Source: CAZRIT01 sp964600225 (GTDB lineage: Bacteria; Bacillota; Clostridia; Christensenellales; CAG-138). Taken from it: DNA of 29,552 nt. The stretch lies in the NCBI GenBank assembly GCA_964600225.1, contig CAZRIT010000019.1:1-29552 (forward strand). The letters are read 5' to 3'. Every line of letters starts with the position of its first letter. The stretch's first letter is position 1. The position numbers and the translations under genes were made by a program. The notes under the pieces are model-generated. The model ran no database searches and was not told the origin of the DNA. It was given only the letters and a program-made list of their open reading frames with translations. Of this stretch, positions 8,738 to 16,985 are shown in pieces.

Positions 8738-9451
8738 ATGGGAAGCAACAGGCAGCCGACGGGGCGTCCCTATCGGCACGAACTCAAATATGTGATATCC
8801 GAGGGCGAGCATCGCCTGCTTTCCACGCGGCTGAGCGCGTGCCTCAAGCAGGATTATTACGCTGCGCTCAACGGCGGCGAGTACTTCATCCGCAGCCTCT
8901 ATTTTGACGACCCGTTCGATACCGCGGTGGCGGATAAAATCAGCGGCACGGAATCGCGCGATAAGTTCCGCATCCGCATCTACAATCTGTCCGACAGGGC
9001 CATCAAGCTGGAGCGCAAGCACAAGGAGGGGCCGTACATCAAAAAGGACAGCCTGACGCTCAGCCGCGCCGAGTGCGACGCCATCGCGCACGGCAACGTC
9101 ATGTGCCTGCTTGCGCGCCCCGAACCCTTTGCAAAGCAGATGTACGGGATATTCCGTTCCCGCATCCTCAAACCCAAGGTGCTGGTGGACTACATGCGCG
9201 AACCGTATGTGTTCCCGTCGGAGGAGGTGCGCGTCACGTTTGATAAAAACGTCCGCACCGCCATGCGCGCCACCGACCTGTTCGACCCGAACCTCCCCAC
9301 CTATCCCGTGTGGGAGCTGAACAACTGCATGATTATGGAAGTCAAGTTCAACGGCAGCCTGCCCGCGTATGTGCGCGATTTGGTGCAGGTGGACGCGGCG
9401 CAGCGCACCGCAGCCAGTAAATATGTGTTCTGCAGGCAATACGATTTTTAA
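8738..9451 (+). CDS. VTC-domain polyphosphate polymerase-like protein
   Basis: A 237-residue protein of the VTC family, whose yeast member Vtc4 makes polyphosphate from ATP in a basic tunnel of the triphosphate-tunnel fold. Family features visible in order are RHELKYVIS at the N-terminus, YFIRSLYFDD, KFRIRIYN (paired arginines), KLERKHKEGPYIKKDS, PKVLVDYMREPYV, VRVTFDKNVR and the C-terminal IMEVKFNG. It has no signal peptide or membrane segment, so it should be cytosolic and would need a membrane partner. The ATG at 8738 follows AAGGA at 8725-8729 and starts 11 bases after the CotH gene stop. Bacterial VTC proteins have seldom been assayed, so polyphosphate synthesis is an inference from the family. 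Confidence 0.88.
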   Translation: MGSNRQPTGRPYRHELKYVISEGEHRLLSTRLSACLKQDYYAALNGGEYFIRSLYFDDPFDTAVADKISGTESRDKFRIRIYNLSDRAIKLERKHKEGPYIKKDSLTLSRAECDAIAHGNVMCLLARPEPFAKQMYGIFRSRILKPKVLVDYMREPYVFPSEEVRVTFDKNVRTAMRATDLFDPNLPTYPVWELNNCMIMEVKFNGSLPAYVRDLVQVDAAQRTAASKYVFCRQYDF

Positions 9452-9484
9452 CACCCAAGCATGATTTGGCAAGGAGGAACTACC

Positions 9485-10177
9485 ATGAACCCCATCGGAC
9501 TTTACGCAGGCGACCCGCTGGCCACGGCCTTTAGCATCAAGGACCTGTTCTCAAGCACCCTCAACCCGTTGCAGGTGGTGCTGACGCTTTTGATCTCGCT
9601 GGGCATCGGCGCATTCTTGTACTTCATCTACAAAAAGACCTTCTCGGGCGTTGTGTATTCCCGCTCGTTCAACCTGAGCCTGATCATGCTGACCATGGTT
9701 TCGTCGCTGGTCATCATGCTCATCTCGTCCAACCTGACGCTGTCGCTGGGCATGGTGGGCGCGCTGTCCATTGTGCGTTTCCGTACCGCCATCAAGGACC
9801 CCATCGATACGGTGTTCATGTTCTGGGCCGTCGGCGAAGAGCTTGCGCTGGGCGCGGGGTTTGTGGACGTCGGCCTCATCGGCGCGCTGGTCATCGGCGT
9901 TGTGATGGTGGTGGTCACCAGCCTCAAAACCAACAACTCCATGCCGTTTTTGCTGATTCTCCACTTTGACGAGCGCGCCAGCCAGCCGCTCAAGGGCCTG
10001 ATCCGCCAGCTGCCCAAGGCGCACATCAAATCCAAGACCGTGCAGCGCGACGGCATCGAGCTGACCATCGAGCTGCGCATCCACGAAAGCGAAACCGATT
10101 TTGTGGACAAATTCCTGCGCGTTCCCGGCGTGATGGACGCAACGCTTGTGGCGCATCAGGGCGATCTGATCTCCTGA
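9485..10177 (+). CDS. DUF4956 membrane protein
   Basis: A 230-residue integral membrane protein. The ATG at 9485 follows AAGGAGG at 9471-9477; an in-frame ATG at 9461 lies before that site and is rejected. Hydrophobic segments lie at about 27-50 (VVLTLLISLGIGAFLYFIY), 65-90 (two short spans including LIMLTMVSSLVIMLI) and 125-150 (VGLIGALVIGVVMVVVTSL). The conserved core LGMVGALSIVRFRTAIKDP lies between the second and third spans. The C-terminal 75 residues are soluble. The function is unknown. The family is repeatedly found beside VTC-domain genes, and here it is 33 bases downstream of one, so it may anchor the polymerase or move its product. Confidence 0.88.
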   Translation: MNPIGLYAGDPLATAFSIKDLFSSTLNPLQVVLTLLISLGIGAFLYFIYKKTFSGVVYSRSFNLSLIMLTMVSSLVIMLISSNLTLSLGMVGALSIVRFRTAIKDPIDTVFMFWAVGEELALGAGFVDVGLIGALVIGVVMVVVTSLKTNNSMPFLLILHFDERASQPLKGLIRQLPKAHIKSKTVQRDGIELTIELRIHESETDFVDKFLRVPGVMDATLVAHQGDLIS

Positions 10178-10197
10178 TCGACCGCTTACAATCCGCT

Positions 10198-10235
10198 AAA
10201 AAAAGGGGCTGTGCGGCATACGCCGCACAGCCCTT
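10198..10235 (-). terminator. Rho-independent terminator of the zinc peptidase gene
   Basis: A perfect 12-bp stem (10206-10217 with 10222-10233) has the loop ATAC. On the minus strand it is followed by a run of seven T (10204 down to 10198). On the plus strand only TTCGT follows, so it is strongest for the minus-strand gene and could weakly stop the DUF4956 transcript too. A second, weaker stem (10259-10264 with 10276-10281) lies closer to the peptidase stop. Confidence 0.8.
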
Positions 10236-10313
10236 CGTGCTACATGAACTGTATTTTAGGCCGCTGCCCTTGTACGCGGCCCGCGCGTCAAAGCAATGAT
10301 TTCAACGGCAGCG

Positions 10314-11003
10314 CTATCTGCGCGACCGCCTTGCGATGGAAAGCAACCGTAAAAAGCTGACCAGCGACGCAAGCGCTGCCAGCACATACGTCATGGCGGC
10401 GGCACGCAGCACCTTTCTGGCGGCATCGGACTCATCATAGCTGATGTAGTTGCCCTCCTCCAGCATCCTTAAGCCCCTGTTGGACGCGTCAAACTCCACA
10501 GGCAGCGTCACCACCTGAAACAGCAGCATGGCCCCGAACAGGATGACGCCCACCATGGAGAGCGTATAGCTGCCCATCATGAGGCCGAGAATGACAATCC
10601 ACGGCGCAGCCTGCGAGCCGATGGAGGCCACGGGCAGGATGGCGTTGCGCAGGCGTATGGCCGAATAGTTGCTTTCGTACTGCATGACGTGGCCAATCTC
10701 GTGCGCGGCCACGGCGGCGGCGGAGACGGAATTGCTGCCGTACACCTGCGTGCTTAGCCCCACCACGTTGGTCTGCGGGTTGAAGTGATCGGTCAAAGAC
10801 CCCTGCACTGGCGTAATCTGCACGGAGGAATTGTTTTTGTACAATAGTTCCTGCGCAATCTGATCCGCACGCTTGCCCGAGGAAACGGGCGTGTTGGCAT
10901 ACTGTTGGAAGGTTTTTTGCACCTTTCCCGACGCGGCCATGCTGACCGCCATGATGATCAAAAGCAGTACCAGATAGATGCCGTCGCCCGAGCCGTAATA
11001 CAC
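10314..11003 (-). CDS. YugP-type neutral zinc metallopeptidase
   Basis: A 229-residue membrane-bound metallopeptidase of the YugP family (PF04298). It begins with a hydrophobic segment (IYLVLLLIIMAVSMAASG, residues 9-26) and has the zinc motif HEIGH at 101-105 in AVAAHEIGHVMQYE. Two further hydrophobic stretches follow (about 120-160 and 205-222). The start is a GTG at 11003-11001, supported by GGGAGG on the minus strand (plus 11012-11017) 8 bases upstream. The gene is single, with its own promoter and terminator. Substrates are not known for the family; a role in membrane protein quality control is a guess. Confidence 0.88.
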   Translation of the reverse strand: MYYGSGDGIYLVLLLIIMAVSMAASGKVQKTFQQYANTPVSSGKRADQIAQELLYKNNSSVQITPVQGSLTDHFNPQTNVVGLSTQVYGSNSVSAAAVAAHEIGHVMQYESNYSAIRLRNAILPVASIGSQAAPWIVILGLMMGSYTLSMVGVILFGAMLLFQVVTLPVEFDASNRGLRMLEEGNYISYDESDAARKVLRAAAMTYVLAALASLVSFLRLLSIARRSRR

Positions 11004-11035
11004 GTTGGTCGCCTCCCGATGATAAATTCTGATTC

Positions 11036-11064
11036 AGTATATCATGCCCAACCTGCCTTGACCA
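11036..11064 (-). promoter_or_regulatory. Predicted promoter of the zinc peptidase gene
   Basis: On the minus strand TATACT (plus 11036-11041) is preceded by TGA, forming an extended -10. The -35 TGGTCA (plus 11059-11064) is 17 bases away. It is divergent from the asnS promoter. Confidence 0.5.
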
Positions 11065-11150
11065 GTATTCGCCCGACATGTTCACCGTTTTGCCGACATT
11101 TTCGCAGAGAAACGCCGTGCTCGTTTTCGTCCCGCACCCGTACATGGGGC

Positions 11151-11178
11151 TTGGCAAATCGGGGTTTTGTGGTATACT
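11151..11178 (+). promoter_or_regulatory. Predicted promoter of asnS
   Basis: TTGGCA (11151-11156) and TATACT (11173-11178) are 16 bases apart. Transcription would begin near 11185, only about 25 bases before the asnS ATG. That leaves no room for a T-box leader, which many Firmicutes aminoacyl-tRNA synthetase genes carry. Confidence 0.6.
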
Positions 11179-11209
11179 ATCGGAAAATCAAAGATTGAGG
11201 GCAACAGGA

Positions 11210-12586
<1,377 letters not shown>

Positions 12587-12642
12587 ACATCGGCACACCG
12601 TGCAAATCCGAACCCATGTGCGGGCTCGACAACAGACAACGG

Positions 12643-12679
12643 CAGGCGGCATTCGGAAACCCGAACGCCGCCTGTTTGT
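12643..12679 (+). terminator. Terminator of asnS
   Basis: CAGGCGGCATTCGG (12643-12656) pairs with CCGAACGCCGCCTG (12661-12674) across the loop AAAC, with one mismatch. TTTGT follows. Outer arms CAACGGCA (12637-12644) and TGCCGTTG (12680-12687) could form an alternative pairing. It may also serve the convergent minus-strand gene. Confidence 0.65.
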
Positions 12680-12713
12680 ATGCCGTTGCTTTGTTGTGCC
12701 CGATCCGATGCGC

Positions 12714-13601
12714 TTACAGCGCGTCGATGCCCAGCAGCTTTTTGGCCAGCAGGCCAATCCCGAAGGAGATCACCGCCACCGACAGGGAAATGACCGCCAT
12801 CTCCGCAAAGCGCCTGAAAAACGGCTCCTCCTTGGCAACGGAGATGTAGTAGTTGAAAAAGAGGATGATGAGAATGACCGTGGCAATCATCACGCCGAAG
12901 GCGGCTGCGTACATCTGCGTGGGAAACAGCAGGTACGGAAGCACCAGCAGCGCCACGGTGACCAGATATGCCGCGCCCGTATAGATGCTGGATTTGAGCG
13001 CGTTGGGGTTGTCGTCCGCCCGCTCCGCCAGGTAGTTGGACGCGGCCATGGACAATGTTGCCGAAACGCCCGTGATGATGCCTGTCAGCGCCACCAGCCG
13101 CGTGTTGGCCAGCGCGAACGTGACGCCCGCAATGGCGCCCGTCAGCTCCACCAACGCATCGTTGAGCCCCAGCACCATCGCGCCCACATAATGCAACCGT
13201 TCCTCATCGAGCATGTTGTAGAGTATCTGCTCATGCCGCCGCTCATCGTCGAGAGCCTTTGCCGCCTCGGGAAGCTCGGATTGCATCTGCTCATACGCAC
13301 TCTGCGCAAGCTTTTCCGCCTTTTGCATGCTCTTGACGGAGAAGGTAAAGCCCAGCACAACCGTTATGCATTTCATCCACAGCAGCCGCAATGCGCTCGG
13401 CTGCAAATCCTCCTTGGTGATGCCCGCCCACAGCTTGGCGTGCGCCTTTTCATCCTGCGACATCTTCTGTAACAGCGCCTTGTTTTCTGCGTTCTTTTCC
13501 CGGTCGGCCATGAAGCCGTATAAATTGGCGCCCAGCTCCTCGTCCACTTGCGCCTTGCGCACCGCCTGCATCAGCGTCGGCGTCAGTTGCCTGTTCTCCA
13601 T
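12714..13601 (-). CDS. Ferritin-like/VIT1 fusion (MbfA-like iron transporter)
   Basis: A 295-residue protein with two parts. The N-terminal half is rubrerythrin-like, with di-iron-type helices: DEELGANLYGFMADREKNAEN, then SQDEKAHAKLW (E-x-x-H) and DDERRHEQILYNMLDEERLHY. The C-terminal half is a VIT1/CCC1 transporter, with the signature GLNDALVELTGAIAGVTFAL and five hydrophobic spans, interrupted by AASNYLAERAD. Rhizobial MbfA, with the same order of parts, exports iron, so export or storage of Fe(II)/Mn(II) with a metal-sensing ferritin part is the likely role here. The start ATG at 13601 is chosen over the frame's upstream extension because GGAGGG (plus 13608-13613) lies 6 bases before it. 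It is convergent with asnS. Confidence 0.85.
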   Translation of the reverse strand: MENRQLTPTLMQAVRKAQVDEELGANLYGFMADREKNAENKALLQKMSQDEKAHAKLWAGITKEDLQPSALRLLWMKCITVVLGFTFSVKSMQKAEKLAQSAYEQMQSELPEAAKALDDERRHEQILYNMLDEERLHYVGAMVLGLNDALVELTGAIAGVTFALANTRLVALTGIITGVSATLSMAASNYLAERADDNPNALKSSIYTGAAYLVTVALLVLPYLLFPTQMYAAAFGVMIATVILIILFFNYYISVAKEEPFFRRFAEMAVISLSVAVISFGIGLLAKKLLGIDAL

Positions 13602-13645
13602 TGTTTTCCCTCCGTGTTTCATCCGCATCTTTCGTGCTTTTTCCC

Positions 13646-13674
13646 ATTATAATCAAATGAGCGCTTGTCCGCAA
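13646..13674 (-). promoter_or_regulatory. Predicted promoter of the ferritin-VIT1 gene
   Basis: On the minus strand TATAAT (plus 13646-13651) and TTGCGG (plus 13669-13674) are 17 bases apart. The -35 overlaps a small hairpin, GTCC-GCAA-GGAC, at 13667-13678. Confidence 0.55.
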
Positions 13675-13724
13675 GGACGGAATGGCGCGGAGGCGTCCGC
13701 ATTGCGCCTTTCTTTTCGTATGCG

Positions 13725-13919
13725 CTATTGCTCCGACAGCAGCAAGGCCGACAGCAGGATCGATGAAACGCAGAACAGAATCAGCGCAATGTTGGCGGGG
13801 CCGCCTGAAAGAAACTGCATGTGCGGATTGAACAGGTTGATGGCCCACAGCACCGTGAATACGCCCGCAAACACGATGTTTGCATGGCACAAAAACTCCT
13901 TTAGCCGCTCATGTCTCAC
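13725..13919 (-). CDS. Small two-helix membrane protein, function unknown
   Basis: A 64-residue protein starting at a GTG whose bases overlap the stop of the upstream glycosidase gene (GTGA at plus 13916-13919), with GGGGAGG on the minus strand (plus 13926-13932) just before. It has two hydrophobic segments, about 14-28 (IVFAGVFTVLWAINLF) and about 42-61 (ANIALILFCVSSILLSALLL), joined by a short loop. No family is recognised. The overlap implies translational coupling, and a role linked to the secreted glycosidase is possible but unproven. Confidence 0.6.
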   Translation of the reverse strand: MRHERLKEFLCHANIVFAGVFTVLWAINLFNPHMQFLSGGPANIALILFCVSSILLSALLLSEQ

Positions 13920-14923
13920 GCCGCATCCTCCCCGCTGTCGTTGAAAAAGATGATATCACTCACACGCCTGCCGCCCCTGTACGGGCGGTTGACGGGCTGT
14001 CCCTCAAACAGCATCATGGCCGTCTGCCCGCCGTCGAGGTTGTACGCCTCCCTGCAACCCAAAAATTGCATCAGCTCCGATAGCTGCATGAGCGTCATGC
14101 CCTGCGAATGCCCCTCCTGCCTGCCGCCCACCGCCACCAGACAATAATGCCCCGGCTCGTAATAGCCGATGGCCGCGCGCGGATGCCGCCTTAAAAGGTT
14201 GCTGTTGTAGCGCTCGGGAATCTCCCCGTCCACCAGAAGCCGCGGGCCGAACGACCATGCCTGGTACGCCCCGCGCGCCACGGCGTCCTCCGTGCGAAAG
14301 CCCGCCTCATCGTAGGTTTCCATGGTGCCGTCGCGGTACAATACGCACACGTCGTCGGTCACGCTTTCGCGGTACAAAATACCGTTACGGATCACTACGC
14401 CGCCCGTGCGCGCCCCGTAATAATCGCCCGACATGGCCAATATGGCGTCGTTATCGTCCGCAATCTCCTGCGGCATGGCAGTGATGCCGCGCCCGTAGCT
14501 ATTATCGGCAAACGCCGTTTGGAACAGCTTGATATCCCGTATCCACACGTCCGCGGCGTAGTAGGTTGCATCCTCCCGTTTCCCCGTGGTGATGCGGATG
14601 GCAAGCCGATCGGAGCGATAGTGCAGCAGCGCGCTTTCAAACGTCAGCTCGCTCGGAAACGCAGCCGAAAAATCCCCGATGGCGGGCGTGGGCGACGGTG
14701 TGGGCGTTGCCATGCCCGCAGTGGGCAGGTTGGGCGGCGGAGTGCTTGCATGCAGCCCCGTCGGCGCGCTCGAGGCCGTGGGCGCGGCGGTTGCCGCGGG
14801 GATTTGCGCCTCCATGCGCCTGGGCAGTGCGTGATGAAACAGCGCGTATACCGTCAGCGCCGTGATAATCAGCACGATGTCCGTCAGCGCCAGCCTGATG
14901 CCGCGCCCGATGCCTTTTTGCAT
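13916..14923 (-). CDS. Phosphodiester glycosidase (NAGPA-domain) exoprotein
   Basis: A 335-residue membrane-anchored protein: an N-terminal segment (LALTDIVLIITALTVYALF, about 12-30), a linker rich in Ala, Pro and Thr (about 41-87), then a NAGPA-type domain (PF09992). Typical elements are AILAMSGDYYGARTGGVVIRNG, WSFGPRLLVDGEI, HPRAAIGYYEPGHYCLVAVGG, REAYNLDGGQTAMMLFEG and the closing RRVSDIIFF. The mammalian family member removes a GlcNAc cap through a phosphodiester bond; bacterial ones are thought to act on cell-wall or surface phosphoglycans. The ATG at 14923 has only a weak GC-rich ribosome site, but the membrane segment follows at the expected place. The open frame extends to 15010 through the promoter area. 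Confidence 0.85.
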   Translation of the reverse strand: MQKGIGRGIRLALTDIVLIITALTVYALFHHALPRRMEAQIPAATAAPTASSAPTGLHASTPPPNLPTAGMATPTPSPTPAIGDFSAAFPSELTFESALLHYRSDRLAIRITTGKREDATYYAADVWIRDIKLFQTAFADNSYGRGITAMPQEIADDNDAILAMSGDYYGARTGGVVIRNGILYRESVTDDVCVLYRDGTMETYDEAGFRTEDAVARGAYQAWSFGPRLLVDGEIPERYNSNLLRRHPRAAIGYYEPGHYCLVAVGGRQEGHSQGMTLMQLSELMQFLGCREAYNLDGGQTAMMLFEGQPVNRPYRGGRRVSDIIFFNDSGEDAA

Positions 14924-14953
14924 GTCCGCCCCGCTTCGTAAAATGGTATTGGT

Positions 14954-14959
14954 AGTATA
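14954..14959 (-). promoter_or_regulatory. Possible -10 element of the glycosidase gene
   Basis: TATACT on the minus strand lies 31 bases before the glycosidase ATG, but no good -35 element is found at 16-18 bases. Listed as a weak candidate. Confidence 0.3.
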
Positions 14960-15080
14960 CGGACGCGCGGAACGAATTATGACAAGCGCTATATCCAACC
15001 CACGCTGCACAAATGCGCACTGTCAGGCAATATGCAAAGCGGCAACCGTATGGCTGCCGTTTTGACTTTAACTTTTATAC

Positions 15081-15143
15081 GTTTCTTTCGGTTCCTTTCT
15101 TTTCAAAGAAAGGAACATACGATCCTTAGTACTCCACGCCCTT
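15081..15143 (+). repeat. Hairpin-bearing repeat, copy 1
   Basis: This copy holds a perfect inverted repeat (12-base arms 15091-15102 and 15105-15116) and ends with AGTACTCCACGCCCTT (15128-15143). The same 16 bases recur at 15221-15236, where they encode the end of the adenosyltransferase gene. On the minus strand this copy also reads KGVEY followed by a stop codon. It is AT-rich compared with its surroundings. Confidence 0.7.
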
Positions 15144-15168
15144 GTTTTTTCATGCCCTGTTTTTGTTG

Positions 15169-15236
15169 GTTTCTTTTGCTTGCTTTTCTTTGCACAAAGA
15201 AAAGTAAGTCGTTCTCCCTCAGTACTCCACGCCCTT
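15169..15236 (+). repeat. Hairpin-bearing repeat, copy 2
   Basis: This copy has the same order as the one about 90 bases upstream: a GTTTCTTT start, a hairpin (arms 15179-15192 and 15195-15208, with one G-T pair), then AGTACTCCACGCCCTT at 15221-15236. It overlaps the last codons and stop of the corrinoid adenosyltransferase gene. Confidence 0.7.
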
Positions 15237-15731
15237 TCGTGCCTGCACGCCGCGCGTATAGGGGTGCTTGACAAGCTTCATCTCGGTTACATAATCCGCC
15301 GCGTCCAGCATGCTCTGGGCGGGATCGCGGCCCGTCAGCACCAGCTCCGTTTCGCCCGCAATGCCGATCAGCCTGTCCACGGCGTCGCGGTCGATGAGCG
15401 ACAGCGCATACGCCGAGGCGACCTCGTCCAGCACGATCAGGCTGTATGCATGCGCGCGCGCCGCTTCCAGCGCGACGGCGAGGTTGCCGTTATGGCAGGC
15501 CGTCACCGCGGCCCTTTCCTTATCCGACATGTTGAACGAAAAGCCGTGGCGCACGGTGTTACGAAGCACGGTGATGTTAGGCAATTGCTCCATCGCCGTC
15601 ACCTCTCCCGTTGGCGTGCATTTCATAAACTGCACAAACAATACCCGTCCGCCGCTGCCCGCGTGCCGCACGGTCAGCCCCACGGCGGCCGTGGTTTTGC
15701 CCTTGCCATCGCCGCAGTATACATGGATCAC
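15219..15731 (-). CDS. cobO: Corrinoid adenosyltransferase (BtuR/CobO type)
   Basis: A 170-residue cytosolic enzyme that transfers adenosyl from ATP to cob(I)alamin or cob(I)yrinic acid diamide, making the coenzyme form of B12. The P-loop YCGDGKGKTTAAVGL is near the N-terminus, LIVLDEVASAYAL gives the Walker-B-type aspartate, ELVLTGRDP is the family motif, and the protein ends HPYTRGVQARKGVEY, as BtuR/CobO proteins do. The start is a GTG at 15731-15729 with AGGTG upstream, 33 bases after the ygeW stop, so it is probably the last gene of that operon. No other cobalamin gene is in view, which makes its presence here informative about the operon's metabolism. Confidence 0.92.
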   Translation of the reverse strand: MIHVYCGDGKGKTTAAVGLTVRHAGSGGRVLFVQFMKCTPTGEVTAMEQLPNITVLRNTVRHGFSFNMSDKERAAVTACHNGNLAVALEAARAHAYSLIVLDEVASAYALSLIDRDAVDRLIGIAGETELVLTGRDPAQSMLDAADYVTEMKLVKHPYTRGVQARKGVEY

Positions 15732-15764
15732 AGCCGTTTCACCTGCCCTTTGCCGCTTGGGCGC

Positions 15765-16961
15765 TTACCGCCCCAACAAACGTTTTTTGCCGCCGTTTTC
15801 CAACGCTTCCAGCATCGCGGCGGGGTCTTTCACCTTGGCAAGGAATATCATGGCCGCAATGATATACGGCTTAAACGAGGCCTGCTTGTACAGCGGGTCG
15901 CGATAGCGATCGAACACGCTCGCGGCCACCTCGCCCGCATCGCACGAAACGCCCGTGATATCGGCGGGCAGGCAGTGCAGGTACAGAGCCTTGCCATCCC
16001 CGGTCAATTTCATCATGTCCTCGGTGCATTCCCAGTCCTTATGCCCGGCGTTTTGCTTAAGCAGCCTGGCCTCCAGCGCCTTGATGCCGTCGAAATCGCC
16101 GTTACCATACAAGGCAGTGCGCTCCTGCATCGCCGCAAACGGCGCCCAGCTCTTGGGATAGACGATATCCGCGCCTTGGAACGCCGCCTGCATATCGTTG
16201 CCGACGGTAATGGAGCCGCCGCTAAAAGCGGAGTTGCGCCTGGCCACCTCGACCACATCGTCCATGACCTCGTAGCCCTCGGGATACGCCAGCGACACAT
16301 CCATGCCAAACCGCGTAAACAGGCCGATGACGCCCTGCGGCACAGACAAAGGCTTGCCGTAGCTGGGCGAATAGGCCCAGGTCATGGCAACCTTTTTGCC
16401 CTTGAGGTTCTCCACGCCGCCGAAGGTGTGGATGACGTGCAGCAGGTCGGCCATGGTCTGCGTGGGATGGTCGATATCGCACTGCAAATTCACCAGCGTG
16501 GGCTTTTGCTCCAGCACGCCCGCCTCGTGGCCCGCTTTGACCGCGTCCACGACGTGATGCATGTAGGTGTTGCCCTTGCCGATGTACATATCGTCGCGGA
16601 TGCCGATGACGTCGGCCATGAAGCTGATCATGTTGGCGGTTTCGCGCACCGTTTCACCGTGGGCTATCTGGCTTTTGCCCTCGTCCAGATCCTGCACCTC
16701 CAACCCCAGCAGGTTACACGCCGACGCGAACGAAAAGCGCGTGCGCGTGCTGTTGTCGCGAAACAGCGAGATGCCCAGACCGCTGTCAAAAATCTTGGTG
16801 GACACGTTGTTCTCGCGAAGCCTGCGCAGCGCATCGGCTACGGTAAACACCGCATCGATTTCATCGCGGGTCTTTTCCCATGTAAGGAAGAAATCCCCCT
16901 CGTACATGTCGGCAAAGTTCAGCTTGCGCAGCGCTTGGGCGTATTCCTGAATCCCTTTCAT
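15765..16961 (-). CDS. ygeW: Knotted carbamoyltransferase YgeW
   Basis: A 398-residue member of the aspartate/ornithine carbamoyltransferase superfamily, of the YgeW subgroup. The carbamoyl-phosphate site appears as SLFRDNSTRTRFSF (STRTR at 71-75), a longer loop than in ornithine transcarbamylase. It is followed by DEGKSQIAHGETVRETANM, VNLQCDIDHPTQTMADLLH and LYLHCLPADITGVSC near residue 325. YgeW proteins are encoded with YgeX and YgeY in nitrogen-catabolic clusters of enteric and gut bacteria, where work on purine/ureide breakdown places them. The exact substrate is not settled from sequence. AAAGGAG lies just upstream of the ATG at 16961, and the gap from ygeY is 24 bases. Confidence 0.93.
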   Translation of the reverse strand: MKGIQEYAQALRKLNFADMYEGDFFLTWEKTRDEIDAVFTVADALRRLRENNVSTKIFDSGLGISLFRDNSTRTRFSFASACNLLGLEVQDLDEGKSQIAHGETVRETANMISFMADVIGIRDDMYIGKGNTYMHHVVDAVKAGHEAGVLEQKPTLVNLQCDIDHPTQTMADLLHVIHTFGGVENLKGKKVAMTWAYSPSYGKPLSVPQGVIGLFTRFGMDVSLAYPEGYEVMDDVVEVARRNSAFSGGSITVGNDMQAAFQGADIVYPKSWAPFAAMQERTALYGNGDFDGIKALEARLLKQNAGHKDWECTEDMMKLTGDGKALYLHCLPADITGVSCDAGEVAASVFDRYRDPLYKQASFKPYIIAAMIFLAKVKDPAAMLEALENGGKKRLLGR

Positions 16962-16985
16962 ACGTCTCTCCTTTTGATGCTTTGG

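Noticed and set aside
9461..9484. Earlier ATG for the DUF4956 gene at 9461
   Set aside because: The strong AAGGAGG lies after this codon and fits the ATG at 9485.
11179..11209. T-box riboswitch before asnS
   Set aside because: The leader after the predicted promoter is only about 25 bases and cannot hold a T-box.
15068..15274. 68-residue minus-strand frame containing a repeated RAWST peptide
   Set aside because: It is made by the two hairpin repeats and overlaps the end of the adenosyltransferase gene. It has no ribosome site and no family match, so it is an artefact of the repeat.
15732..15764. Cobalamin riboswitch before the adenosyltransferase gene
   Set aside because: The gap is 33 bases inside an operon; there is no room for the aptamer and no B12-box sequence.
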